A stretch of 64,000 nt of DNA, from assembly GCA_963719875.1 (NCBI GenBank), contig CAVRDJ010000002.1, positions 2,976,001 through 3,040,000 of the forward strand, given 5' to 3'. Position numbers and translations under genes: made by a program. Every line of letters starts with the position of its first letter. Position 1 is the first letter of the stretch. Shown one piece after another: positions 25,279 through 34,123 of the stretch. The notes beneath the pieces were generated by a model. It was not told the DNA's origin. It searched no databases and was given only the letters and a program-made list of their open reading frames with translations. Origin of the DNA: Palsa-360 sp963719875 (GTDB lineage Bacteria; Acidobacteriota; Terriglobia; Acidiferrales; UBA7541).

Positions 25279-25370
25279 GCAGGTTTCGGTAGCGCAGGCT
25301 TCAGCCTGTGGGTTTTGGGCCTTGCAACGACGAACCCCCACAGGCTGAAGCCTGCGCTACCGAAACCTGC
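25279..25370. repeat. Paired-hairpin repeat with extended stem (core 25289-25360)
   Basis: Core as in copy 1, GTAGCGCAGGCTTCAGCCTG. The flanks GCAGGTTTCG (25279-25288) and CGAAACCTGC (25361-25370) also pair, giving a 10-bp longer outer stem. It lies in the convergent junction between rmuC and the PilZ-protein gene. Confidence 0.9.
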
Positions 25371-25414
25371 GCCAGAATATTTGCAAGCGTGAAATTCGGG
25401 TTAGTCGCTGAAGT

Positions 25415-28045
25415 CTACTTGAGCAATTGCATGATGAAACGCCGCAGGCGTTCGCGGTCGCTCGGCTTCATGTGGACGAATTCAACGCCGGCTCCATACC
25501 GCGTAATGTTGCGGACGACGGCGGTGGATTGAAGCTTGCGAAGTCCGGTCCGAATCTCCAGTTGCATGGAGTCACCGACCGCCAGGCGCATATCGGTTTC
25601 CAGGAACGCTCCGCCCAGCGCGAGGACGCGAACGCGCGCAGGCCCGCTACGCGTTCCGGCGATGGCCGCTGGCAAGGCGGGCTGCAGGCGCACTCGAAGG
25701 TAACGGCGAGGCCGGGCGTGCGCCAAGCTGGATTTCGTGCGCGCGCTTTCCGCAACCCGAGCGCGCGCGGAAGAGGGCCGGTTTTCGAGCAGGCCAAGGG
25801 CTTCTTCGGCAGCCGAACGCAGCGCGGCCGGTTCGTCATGGGCCAGACCGTTGCGCTGCCTCACCATCCGCAGCAACGGAGCGGCCGCTTCCGGAACGCG
25901 CATTCTGCCAAGGGCTTCGATGGCCTTGATCCGGAAATAAATGTCACGCAACACCACATGCTCACCTTCGGCAATCAGAAGGAGCGTTGGAACCGCCGCC
26001 GTCTCATGCGCAATTCCAAGATGATCGATCATGCAGGGCACGACCATCGCATGCGCTTCAGAAAGAGTGGCGAGAAAGGCCTGCGCCGTCGCCGCCACCA
26101 CGGGCGGATTCGTCCACTTCATGAGTTCCGTTGCGGCCAGGTCCTGCAAACTCCATTCCCAACTCGCCAGCGCTTTGGGCAACGCGCCGGCCAGACGTTT
26201 GGGGTCCGCAGAGGCCAATAGATGAATGGAGGTTGCGACGCGCTGCCGGCGTGCTTCGTACAATCGAAATTCCAGAGCCCCGAGCACCGGCTCGCCCGTT
26301 CCGTGAATCAAGCGCACCATTGCGGGAAGGGAATTCAGTCCGTTGACGGCGGTGAGCAGCAAGCCCAGCCTGTCGATCAAGCGGTCCGGGCACCTCTTGA
26401 GCAAGCGGGGGATGACCGGGTTGAGCGGTTGGCTGGAGAGGGCTTCGTCCACCAGATAGAGCCACTGCTCGTCGTTGAGAATGCGGCCAACGAGGGTTGA
26501 AATATGTGCGTGTTCATCGTCGCGTGGCGCAGCCTCGAGTGCTTCGAGGATTCGCTCGAATTCTGCGTATTCGCGCTTCAACAACGAAGTTCGCGCCAAT
26601 TTCTCGACCACTGCGGAGAGCAATCCCGCGATTCCCGGCGAATTTTCCAGCAGGAGAGCCTTTACGATCCCTCTCCCAAAATCGGCCGCCGAGGAATGAG
26701 GCCACAATCGTTCCGTTTGCGGCGCGATTTCCGCGAGGCCCGCGGCCACAGCGCGCCGTGCCTTGCCCTCTTCCGATTCGAGGCACCGCGCGTACGCCAG
26801 CAGCACAGCGCGGCCCTCGCGCCCCGCCGCATCCGCTTTCTTTTTTTCGGCCGCTCCGGCCAGCGGCTCGAGGAAGCGAGCCACCACGGTCGCCGGCACG
26901 CACCAGGCGTCGCGGCTACGCAACGTTTTCGCTTTCACTCGGGCGGGCAACGCATTCCAGAATTTTTCGCATAGAAGAGATACGCGCAGCTCGTCATGCT
27001 GCGACCCGCCAAACTGGCTGGTTCCCGTATTGTCGGCTTGGCCGCGTTCCTGGTCCAGGCGAACCAGCAAGGGAAGCAGCGCCGGCGGAGTTGTCCGGCC
27101 CGCGTTGAATTCCTGTTTCACGAAGGCCAGCACCAGCTCGTCGGTGAGCCGCTCCAGATAGGGCTCCAGTGTTTCGCCTTCGCGCGGTTTGATGTTCGAG
27201 ACTCCGTACACGATGAGAGAGATGGAAGCCGGTTCGCTTCCGGACACGACGGAATGAAAACGGCGCGCGACGTCCTCCGTCGAGGGTTGCATTTCCGGAT
27301 CGTGGGGCGGCGCCAATTTTGCCAACACGCGCAAGGTGGCCGCAATCTGCTCAAAGCTGGCCTCCGGCATCATCCGGGTGGCGCGGGAGTAGGAAGAACG
27401 TTGCGCCGCCTTGTCGTAAGCCAGCACCGCGGACATCAGGCTGGCCATCAACAGGGAATCGCGCCGCTCCGTCGGAATATTTATGCGAATCCCGACGACG
27501 CCCCGATTCTTCATCCAGTTGTCCCACAATTTTCGCGATGCGGTATCTCCTGGAGAGGCACTGCGCGGAACCCGGCTGATTTCATGCGCCAATAAATCCA
27601 ATTCACCGACGTTGATGGGATGAGTGAAGAGGAATGAGCAAATGCCGCTGCGCAGAAGTTCCTCCGCCAGAGCCCGCAATTCGCCGCGCGGGTCATGCAG
27701 GAGCTCGGCGGCACTGCCTTCCTGCCGCGGCAGGAGCATTCCATTCGGTTCCACTGCCACCACCAGCGGAGACCGCGCCGCCAGGGCGATCCGTAACTGC
27801 TGCTCCGTGGAGGCCAGGATTTCCATCAGTCGCGGGTGATTTCGCTGGTACAGGCGAGCCGCGCCCAACAAAACTCGGAATTGCCGGAGGAAGAAAATTA
27901 CAGCTGTCTCGGCATTCGAGAATGCAGGGCGAACGGGGACCACCTCGGCGCGGGAGGGTTCCAGCTTTCGCGGAGCGACCGGTGTGGCGTTTACAACTGG
28001 AACATCCTCTTTGGGTTGAATCTTCGAATTGTCGAGGACTTTCAT
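25415..28045 (-). CDS. Large helical-repeat protein with C-terminal PilZ-like domain
   Basis: An 876-residue cytoplasmic protein. The N-terminal half (to about 330) begins FSNAETAVIFFLRQFRVLLGAARLYQRNHPRLMEILAS and is helical, without a domain I can name. The middle (about 440-750) looks like HEAT-type helical repeats (for example AVPTLLLIAEGEHVVLRDIYFRIKAIEALGRMRVPEAAAPLLRMV). The last 95 residues resemble PilZ: RRYLRVRL for the RxxxR motif, then VRVLALGGAFLETDM where the usual D/NxSxxG is changed, and GAGVEFVHM. Since the second motif is altered, c-di-GMP binding is uncertain. It lies downstream of the kinase gene on the same strand, with a 346-base gap. Confidence 0.75.
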   Translation of the reverse strand: MKVLDNSKIQPKEDVPVVNATPVAPRKLEPSRAEVVPVRPAFSNAETAVIFFLRQFRVLLGAARLYQRNHPRLMEILASTEQQLRIALAARSPLVVAVEPNGMLLPRQEGSAAELLHDPRGELRALAEELLRSGICSFLFTHPINVGELDLLAHEISRVPRSASPGDTASRKLWDNWMKNRGVVGIRINIPTERRDSLLMASLMSAVLAYDKAAQRSSYSRATRMMPEASFEQIAATLRVLAKLAPPHDPEMQPSTEDVARRFHSVVSGSEPASISLIVYGVSNIKPREGETLEPYLERLTDELVLAFVKQEFNAGRTTPPALLPLLVRLDQERGQADNTGTSQFGGSQHDELRVSLLCEKFWNALPARVKAKTLRSRDAWCVPATVVARFLEPLAGAAEKKKADAAGREGRAVLLAYARCLESEEGKARRAVAAGLAEIAPQTERLWPHSSAADFGRGIVKALLLENSPGIAGLLSAVVEKLARTSLLKREYAEFERILEALEAAPRDDEHAHISTLVGRILNDEQWLYLVDEALSSQPLNPVIPRLLKRCPDRLIDRLGLLLTAVNGLNSLPAMVRLIHGTGEPVLGALEFRLYEARRQRVATSIHLLASADPKRLAGALPKALASWEWSLQDLAATELMKWTNPPVVAATAQAFLATLSEAHAMVVPCMIDHLGIAHETAAVPTLLLIAEGEHVVLRDIYFRIKAIEALGRMRVPEAAAPLLRMVRQRNGLAHDEPAALRSAAEEALGLLENRPSSARARVAESARTKSSLAHARPRRYLRVRLQPALPAAIAGTRSGPARVRVLALGGAFLETDMRLAVGDSMQLEIRTGLRKLQSTAVVRNITRYGAGVEFVHMKPSDRERLRRFIMQLLK

Positions 28046-28391
28046 TCTGAAGACGGTCCCTTGCCGAAATGAAGTAAGGTACCTGGACTAGCCGCAAATT
28101 GGCATTTTCAAGAACGTTGAGGCGATGGATCTCATATCAGCCTATGCCGCGGGGCATAGGTATTCCCAATTGAGAGAGCAAGCCGCCTGCCGTCAGGATG
28201 CGCCTCTAGGTCGTTGAAATACAGGGAATTGCTGAACCTCCGATGCCTATGAATTAACCCACCTGAATGTTGAGGATAGAATCGTTACAAGGTTGGGAAG
28301 TGCGTCTATAGCAAAAAGGGCTTCACTCTTGCGCGCTCGGGATTCCCCCAGGAGTCATATGCTTGTTTGCAAGCAACACATATAAAACGGC
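28046..28391. other. Gene-free gap of 346 bases with two hairpins
   Basis: Between the end of the kinase gene and the start of the PilZ-protein gene, both on the minus strand. It contains the hairpin CCTATGCC-GCGG-GGCATAGG (28141-28160) and a smaller one, TGCTTG-TTTG-CAAGCA, near 28362-28377. Neither is followed by a clear T-run. No riboswitch core that I know (I looked for the c-di-GMP class) is evident. Confidence 0.4.
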
Positions 28392-30230
28392 TTATTCTGT
28401 TCCGAGAGTTTCTGTGAATTGTATGGTTTGACCCGCATTTACGAGCACGGTCCGATGGACAGTCACAAATCCGCGGCGAACGAATCGAACCTCATGCTCT
28501 CCCACTTGCAATTCCAATCGGGCCGGGGTGCGCAGGCCAGTCTCTGCCCCGTCCACTAGTATTCTGGCGCCCGGCGGAAACGATCGCGCCCAAATCCAGC
28601 CCGCCACAGCAGGCGCGGGAGATGCTTTCGCTTCCTCAGTAAATTCGATGTCGTCAATTACCCGAACCCCTGCCGGAACGGTACGCAAGTGGTTTAGGAG
28701 TTCGCGGTGTTCAGCGAGAGTCAGAGAGCCGGAAAGTGTAAGGGCGTTTGCGGTAGCCTGAATTTTCACTTTGTCGGCGAGCGGCTGGCCATCCAATTCG
28801 GCACGCAGTTTTAATTCAAACAGATGCGCCTGTGAGGGCGCGGAGGGAGGGGCTGGTTTCTGCGGCGCGATTGCATTATCGATGCTGCTCACCGCTGCCG
28901 GAACAGGCTCGGGAGGTTTTTTGGAAGTGGGGGGCACGGCCAATGGCTGCGAGGCATCCCGCGGAGCAGAATTTTCCACAGGCGTGGCATCCGCAGTCGG
29001 CGCGGGGGCAGCAACGTGGGGGGTGTCGATGGATTGTGCTTCCGGCTTCGCAGGAGAGCTATCGACATTCGACGTTTGCGGGGCTGATTCCGCCTTTGGC
29101 GGAATCGCCGGCTTTTCCACGGGTTCGTTGGCGCGCCGCCACAAATCCAGGGCGGGGGGATAGACGCGATATCCCGAATATCCAATAATCCCAAGCAGAA
29201 TGACCGTTAGCAGCAGCCTTCCACCCTTTTTCGGAGGTTCCTCTACAGCAACCGGCAACATGAATTGCGCGGATGGGTCTGGCTCAATGGATTTCGCAAT
29301 CACGGTGGCAATGGCTGGCCGAACCTGTTGAGCGCCGGGGCGGCTTCCTCCCGGCGCGGGTTGCGAACCGGCCGGCGCCATTCTCACCGTAGTGTCGGGG
29401 CCCACCATTTCGTGGTAATTCTTCAAAGCGCTCAGCAATTCATGGCAGCTTTGGTAGCGCATGGCGGGGTCCTTCGCCAGAGCACGAGTAATCACGGCCG
29501 AGAGCCCCGGGTGAATGGAAGAATCGAGCGACCTGGGCGGGATGGGCTCTTCGTTGATAATTTTGTAGATGACCGTGGTGATGTTCTGCCCGGGAAACGG
29601 CTTTTCCCCAGTCATCAATTCGTAGAGGATCACGCCCAGGGAAAAAATGTCCGAGCGGCCGTCGACGGGCTTGCCCTTCACTTGTTCCGGCGACATGTAG
29701 GAGGGCGTTCCCATGACATGTGCTGTTTGCGCTGTACCAAACTGAAGAATTTTTGCGGTGCCGAAGTCGGTGATCTTGACGATATCGTCCGAAGTCAGCA
29801 TGAGGTTCGCGGGCTTGATGTCGCGGTGCACAACATTGTGCTGGTGCGCGAAATCGAGCGCGGAGCAGACCTGTTCCATTAGCTTCAAGACACGGGGCAC
29901 AGGGAAGGGCTGATGCGCATCGATCAGTGATTGCAGGCTTCGCCCCTCTACGAACTCCATGGTGATGTAGAACAGACCTTCTTCTTCTCCGGCATCGAAG
30001 ACCACGACGATATTGGGGTGAGTCAGCAGGCCTGCCGCGCGCGCCTCGGTCTGGAACCGGCCGATCAATTCTTCGCGCGACAACCCTGTCCCTGCCTCAG
30101 ACAGGCGCAAGGTTTTAACCGCAACGTCGCGGCCGATCACCGGATCAAATCCGTGGAACACCACACCCATGGCCCCGCGGCCTAATTCTTCGCGGAGATC
30201 ATAGCGGCCTGCTTTGGTTAGGGTGGTCAC
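28392..30230 (-). CDS. Hanks-type Ser/Thr protein kinase with BON-like and PEGA domains
   Basis: Membrane-anchored protein kinase of 612 residues. The kinase domain (about 9-275) is complete: GRGAMG loop, K39 in DVAVKTLRL, HRD 135-137 in VVHRDIKPANLML and DFG 155-157. A linker leads to one membrane helix (about 337-357). The extracytoplasmic part has a Pro/Ala-rich stretch (about 370-465), a BON-like domain (about 470-530, LSGSLTLAEHRELLNHLRTV) and a PEGA domain (about 545-600, FPPGARILVDGAETGLRTPARLEL...VRFVRRGF). It probably senses or binds envelope components and signals inward. Neighbouring phospho-signalling partners are the PP2C and FHA proteins at 18.6-20.2 kb. Confidence 0.94.
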   Translation of the reverse strand: MTTLTKAGRYDLREELGRGAMGVVFHGFDPVIGRDVAVKTLRLSEAGTGLSREELIGRFQTEARAAGLLTHPNIVVVFDAGEEEGLFYITMEFVEGRSLQSLIDAHQPFPVPRVLKLMEQVCSALDFAHQHNVVHRDIKPANLMLTSDDIVKITDFGTAKILQFGTAQTAHVMGTPSYMSPEQVKGKPVDGRSDIFSLGVILYELMTGEKPFPGQNITTVIYKIINEEPIPPRSLDSSIHPGLSAVITRALAKDPAMRYQSCHELLSALKNYHEMVGPDTTVRMAPAGSQPAPGGSRPGAQQVRPAIATVIAKSIEPDPSAQFMLPVAVEEPPKKGGRLLLTVILLGIIGYSGYRVYPPALDLWRRANEPVEKPAIPPKAESAPQTSNVDSSPAKPEAQSIDTPHVAAPAPTADATPVENSAPRDASQPLAVPPTSKKPPEPVPAAVSSIDNAIAPQKPAPPSAPSQAHLFELKLRAELDGQPLADKVKIQATANALTLSGSLTLAEHRELLNHLRTVPAGVRVIDDIEFTEEAKASPAPAVAGWIWARSFPPGARILVDGAETGLRTPARLELQVGEHEVRFVRRGFVTVHRTVLVNAGQTIQFTETLGTE

Positions 30231-30606
30231 TTAACTTTGACATGCGGGCGTGCTAACTCTGCCCAATGACCCGGCTGGGCCTGGTCAATAAAGAACCCAG
30301 GCACGGAACTGGCGTAGATCCTTACAGTGCTAGGGAAGCGCTAGCGCCGAGGCACAATTGCCCGGGGGAACCGCCAGCACACCGCACGGCCTTCCTATCG
30401 AACATAGCCTCCCGGCAAGGGAGCGTCAACGCCGCCGAGGTACAGTGTTCCGGGATAGCAATGGCGGCAACTGTCGATCACGGAAAGTAGTGCAGCCACG
30501 AGGCGAGCGCGCCAGATTGATGGAAATCCGCCACCTTGGGGTGTGGCATCCCGCTCAATTCATGTGATATAAAGTAGAAATAACCGCGAAACCGAGGTGT
30601 AAACTC
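30231..30606. other. Divergent gap of 376 bases, no gene
   Basis: Separates the kinase gene (minus) from the Tat-ThDP enzyme gene (plus), so both promoters should lie here. I see a GCGCTAGCGC palindrome at 30338-30347 and an AT-rich TGATATAAAGT stretch about 40 bases before the ThDP-enzyme start that could be a -10 region. Short frames in it look random. Confidence 0.35.
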
Positions 30607-32538
30607 ATGGCTAAACAACTTAAGCCTGGTGTCGATCGCCGGAATTTCCTGAAGGGCGCTGCAGCCGGGGCTGCGGCATTGGCGGCCGGACCTGCGGCGA
30701 TGGCGGCGCAGCCGGCCGAATTGAAACGTAACGTTCCGCCTCCCATGTCTGCCGGGGCTGAGACGGAGGTTCCCTCTGGCGCGGAAGTCCTCACCGCGGA
30801 TTACACGGGGTCCGACTTCATGGTGGAGGTGATCAAGTCGCTGGGGTTTGAATATGTCTGCGCGAATCCGGGATCGAGTTTTCGGGGCCTTCACGAATCC
30901 ATCATTAACTACGGTGGTAACAAAAACCCCGAATTCATTACCTGCTGCCACGAAGAATCCTCGGTGGCCATGGCGCACGGATACTGCAAGGTGGAAGGAA
31001 AACCCCTGGCGGTCCTCGCCCACGGAACGGTCGGCGCGCAGCACGCCGCGATGGCGATCTATAACGCCTACTGTGATCGCGTGCCTGTCTATGTGATTCT
31101 CGGGAACATCATCGATGAGACCAAGCGCGCGCCGGGCGTGGAGTGGTTCCACAGCGTGCAGGACGCCGCGGCGATCGTGCGCGATTTTACCAAATGGGAT
31201 GATCTCCCGATTTCACTCGAGCATTTTGCCGAATCGGCGGTTCGCGCCTACAAAGTCGCCATGACGCCGCCGACCTTGCCGGTCGTGCTCGTGGCGGATG
31301 GCGCGCTGCAGGAGGATCCGATCCGCACGCCCTTGAAGATGCCCATCCCGAAGCTGACCACGGAGATGCCGCCCGTGGGCGACTCAGGCTCCGTCGGCGA
31401 AGTGGCGCGGCTTCTGGTGGCGGCGGAGAATCCCGTCATTGTGGCCGACCGCACGGCGCGAACGCCGGCGGGTCTCGCGTGCTTGGTCGATCTTGCCGAG
31501 GCGCTGCAATGTTCGGTCGTCGATCAGGCCGGCCGGATGAACTTTCCCACACGCCATCCGCTGAATCAGTCCGATCGGGCCCGGGCAGCGGTTGCCGACG
31601 CCGACGTGATTCTGGGACTCGATGTCGCCGATTTTTACGGCATCACGCATACCTATCGCGACCAGATCGAACGCACTTCGCGGCCCGGCACCAAGCCGAA
31701 CGCCAAGCTCATCACCATCAGCGCGGATGATCTCTACATCAAGGCCAACTACCAGGATTTCCAGCGCTTCACCGAAGTGGACATCGCCATCGCGGCGGAT
31801 TCGCAAGCAACGCTGCCATCCTTGACTGAGGCCGTGAAGCGTCTTATCACGGATGACCGCAAACGCGCCTTTCAGGATCGCGGCGTGCGGCTTAAGGCGG
31901 CGCATCTGCAGGCGCTCGAGCGGTCGCGCGACGCGGCGGCTTTTGCCTGGGACGCAAGCCCGATCAGCACCGCGCGCTTGTGCATGGAGCTGTGGTCGCA
32001 AATTCAGGATCAGGACTGGTCGCTCGTCGGCGCCACCACGTTTGTCAGCAAGTGGCCGCAGCGGCTGTGGAATTTCGACAAGCATTACCAGTACATTGGC
32101 AACGCGGGCGGCTACGGAGTCGGCTACAACGCGCCCGCGGCCACGGGCGCCGCGCTTGCCAATCGCAAACACGGGCGCCTGACGGTCAACATTCAGTGCG
32201 ATGGCGACCTGATGTATGCGCCAGGAGTTTTGTGGACCGCCGCGCATCACAAGATTCCGCTGCTGCACATCATGCACAACAACCGCGCGTATCATCAGGA
32301 AGTGATGCAGGTGCAGATCATGGCCGACCGCCACAGCCGCGGCATCTCGAACTGCGGCACCGGCACGACCATTACCGGCCCGGATGTTTCCTACGCCAAG
32401 CTCGCGGAGAGCATGGGCATGTACGGCGACGGACCGATCTCGGACCCCAAAGACCTCGGCCCCGCGATCAAGCGCGCCATCGAAGTAGTCAAGCGCGGCG
32501 AGCCGGCCCTGGTGGATGTCGTCACGCAGCCTCGATAA
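30607..32538 (+). CDS. Tat-exported thiamine-diphosphate-dependent enzyme (acetolactate synthase / pyruvate oxidase-like)
   Basis: A 643-residue ThDP enzyme with a twin-arginine signal peptide: VDRRNFLKGAAAGAAALAAGPAAMAA. The PYR domain (about 65-240) has the cofactor-activating Glu in CHEESSVAMAHGYCKVEGKPLAVLAHGTVG (E116). The central domain is about 255-410. The PP domain (about 440-640) has the metal and diphosphate motif CDGDLMYAPG...HNNRAYHQE. Most relatives act in the cytoplasm on 2-oxoacids, so export is unusual. An excess of Cys near the active site (C113, C114) is noted. A c-type cytochrome follows directly, suggesting electrons may pass to the periplasmic chain. Substrate unknown. 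Confidence 0.88.
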   Translation: MAKQLKPGVDRRNFLKGAAAGAAALAAGPAAMAAQPAELKRNVPPPMSAGAETEVPSGAEVLTADYTGSDFMVEVIKSLGFEYVCANPGSSFRGLHESIINYGGNKNPEFITCCHEESSVAMAHGYCKVEGKPLAVLAHGTVGAQHAAMAIYNAYCDRVPVYVILGNIIDETKRAPGVEWFHSVQDAAAIVRDFTKWDDLPISLEHFAESAVRAYKVAMTPPTLPVVLVADGALQEDPIRTPLKMPIPKLTTEMPPVGDSGSVGEVARLLVAAENPVIVADRTARTPAGLACLVDLAEALQCSVVDQAGRMNFPTRHPLNQSDRARAAVADADVILGLDVADFYGITHTYRDQIERTSRPGTKPNAKLITISADDLYIKANYQDFQRFTEVDIAIAADSQATLPSLTEAVKRLITDDRKRAFQDRGVRLKAAHLQALERSRDAAAFAWDASPISTARLCMELWSQIQDQDWSLVGATTFVSKWPQRLWNFDKHYQYIGNAGGYGVGYNAPAATGAALANRKHGRLTVNIQCDGDLMYAPGVLWTAAHHKIPLLHIMHNNRAYHQEVMQVQIMADRHSRGISNCGTGTTITGPDVSYAKLAESMGMYGDGPISDPKDLGPAIKRAIEVVKRGEPALVDVVTQPR

Positions 32539-32575
32539 AGTAAAAACAGATGCCCGCGAAAAGGAAATGTGCGTG

Positions 32576-33028
32576 ATGAGAGGGCCTGACCGTCGGGCGG
32601 AAGAGAGCGCGGTACTACGAATGGATTTCAACGCGAGCCATGTAGGGACTCCGAATCGATTCGTTCCCTTATTTCTTTTTATTTTTGCGGCGCTGCTATT
32701 CGGGATTCCGGTGGGGCGGGCGCAGCAGTCTTCCGACACTTCTCCCACTGGCAACGCACAGAACGGAAAAAAACTTCTCATCAGCGACGGATGCTATGAG
32801 TGCCATGGCCGGGAAGGCCAGGGTGCGGCGCAAACCGGCGCGGCGCGCATCGGCCCGCCGCAACTTTCTTTCGAGGGATTCCAGAATTACGTTCGCAAGC
32901 CGACAAATCAAATGCCTCCCTACACCAGCAAAGCAGTTCCGGATCAGGACTTGGCCGATATTTACGCGTACCTGAAATCGATTCCGATGCCGCCCAAGGG
33001 GAAAGACATTCCTTTGCTGAACAAATAA
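32576..33028 (+). CDS. Exported monohaem c-type cytochrome
   Basis: A 150-residue protein with an N-terminal hydrophobic signal or anchor (FVPLFLFIFAALLFGIPVGRAQ, about 29-50). The haem site is CYECH (C73, C76, H77), in a class I context: NGKKLLISDGCYECHGREGQG, PPQLSFEGFQNYVRKP and the axial-Met candidate in NQMPPYTSKAVPDQDLADIYAYLKSI. AAGGAA nine bases before the ATG at 32576 supports this start; ATG at 32567 or 32621 are alternatives. It starts 37 bases after the ThDP-enzyme stop and most likely forms an operon with it as an electron acceptor. Confidence 0.9.
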   Translation: MRGPDRRAEESAVLRMDFNASHVGTPNRFVPLFLFIFAALLFGIPVGRAQQSSDTSPTGNAQNGKKLLISDGCYECHGREGQGAAQTGAARIGPPQLSFEGFQNYVRKPTNQMPPYTSKAVPDQDLADIYAYLKSIPMPPKGKDIPLLNK

Positions 33029-33090
33029 TCGCGTCGTGTGGAAGAATCGTTTGCTTGAATGAAGTCGAAAGAATCCATCCAATTGCTGCT

Positions 33091-33993
33091 ATGACGCCTT
33101 CCCAGCGTAACGGTGTGCAAAATTACAAAACGATCTGGAAATTCGGAGGAATGAAGCTGTGGGAACTTTCGAGGAGCGTAATTCGTGACGCCATAGAGGA
33201 TGATCTCGTCGGGCGCGCTTCCGGACTGGCCTTCGATTTCCTGCTGGCGCTCTTCCCGTTGTTGGTTTTTCTGCTCGCGCTGTTTGGTTTGTTTGCTACC
33301 CGAAGCATCCAATTGCGGACCGGCTTGCTGAGTTACTTCGCCGCTTTTCTCCCTCCCTTGGCTTTTCAACTTCTGAAAAATACAACGGAAGAGCTCGCCG
33401 CGAACGCAAGCGGAGAAAAGTTGACGATCGGCATTCTTGTGGCATTGTGGTTCGCTTCCGGAGGAGTGGCTTCGATGCTTTCCGCGCTGAACGTGGCGTA
33501 TCGCATCAAGGAGGCTCGCTCCTGGTTCAAGGTGCGGGCGATTGCGCTCGGTTTGACGCTGATGATCTCGATTTTTATTTTTTCGGCGTTGTGCATTGTG
33601 CTTGCAGGCGGGATGCTGATTGATTGGATCGGCAATGAACTTCACCTCGCTTCGGCACTGGTTGCGATCTGGAAGGTGCTGCAATGGCCGGCGGCCGTGC
33701 TATTCGTGGTCTTCTCGTACGCGCTGATTTATTCTTGCGTGCCAAATGCGCAGGGGAGACGCTGGTACTGGATCACGCCGGGTTCGGCGTTCGGTGCATT
33801 TTTGTGGCTCGCCGCGTCGGCCGGATTTCGAATCTATCTGCGCTACTTCAATACCTACACGGCAACTTATGGGTCTCTCGGAGCTTTGGTCATCCTGGTG
33901 GTTTGGCTGTACGTTGCGGGGCTGGCGTTTCTGATCGGAGGCGAAATCAACGCCAACCTGGAGCGCGCAGTCATTGAAGATCGGAGTAAATGA
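33091..33993 (+). CDS. YihY/BrkB-family inner-membrane protein
   Basis: Polytopic membrane protein, about 300 residues with six hydrophobic segments. VGRASGLAFDFLLALFPLLVFLLALFGL, LWFASGGVASMLSALNVAYRI and YGSLGALVILVVWLYVAGLAFLIGGEINA are the family hallmarks (once annotated as ribonuclease BN). The start is uncertain: ATG at 33091 lacks a ribosome site, while ATG at 33151 has GGAGG almost touching it. The frame is open from 32800 only as a shadow of the cytochrome gene. The function of the family remains unclear. Confidence 0.88.
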   Translation: MTPSQRNGVQNYKTIWKFGGMKLWELSRSVIRDAIEDDLVGRASGLAFDFLLALFPLLVFLLALFGLFATRSIQLRTGLLSYFAAFLPPLAFQLLKNTTEELAANASGEKLTIGILVALWFASGGVASMLSALNVAYRIKEARSWFKVRAIALGLTLMISIFIFSALCIVLAGGMLIDWIGNELHLASALVAIWKVLQWPAAVLFVVFSYALIYSCVPNAQGRRWYWITPGSAFGAFLWLAASAGFRIYLRYFNTYTATYGSLGALVILVVWLYVAGLAFLIGGEINANLERAVIEDRSK

Positions 33994-34044
33994 AACGTGG
34001 AATATCGCAAAACGTTGGGCATTGCTGGAAGACCGGAAAAACGT

Positions 34045-34123
34045 TTAACACCGAGGGCACAGAGAACACAGAGGCCGAACCGGAGGTTTGCACCGGTCAC
34101 TCCTCACCAGTCACCAATCACGA
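34045..34123. repeat. CACAGAGG/GTGACTGG-type composite repeat at SPFH gene end
   Basis: Contains CCGAGGGCACAGAGAACACA, then GTTTGCACCGGTCACTCCTC and CCAGTCACCAATCACGA. The same two modules recur at 36291-36375 after another minus-strand gene. On the minus strand the repeat begins at the SPFH stop codon (34118-34120). Confidence 0.7.

Noticed and set aside
28046..28391. Cyclic-di-GMP riboswitch upstream of the PilZ-protein gene
   Set aside because: I looked for the conserved core and tetraloop-receptor features and saw none; only simple hairpins are present.
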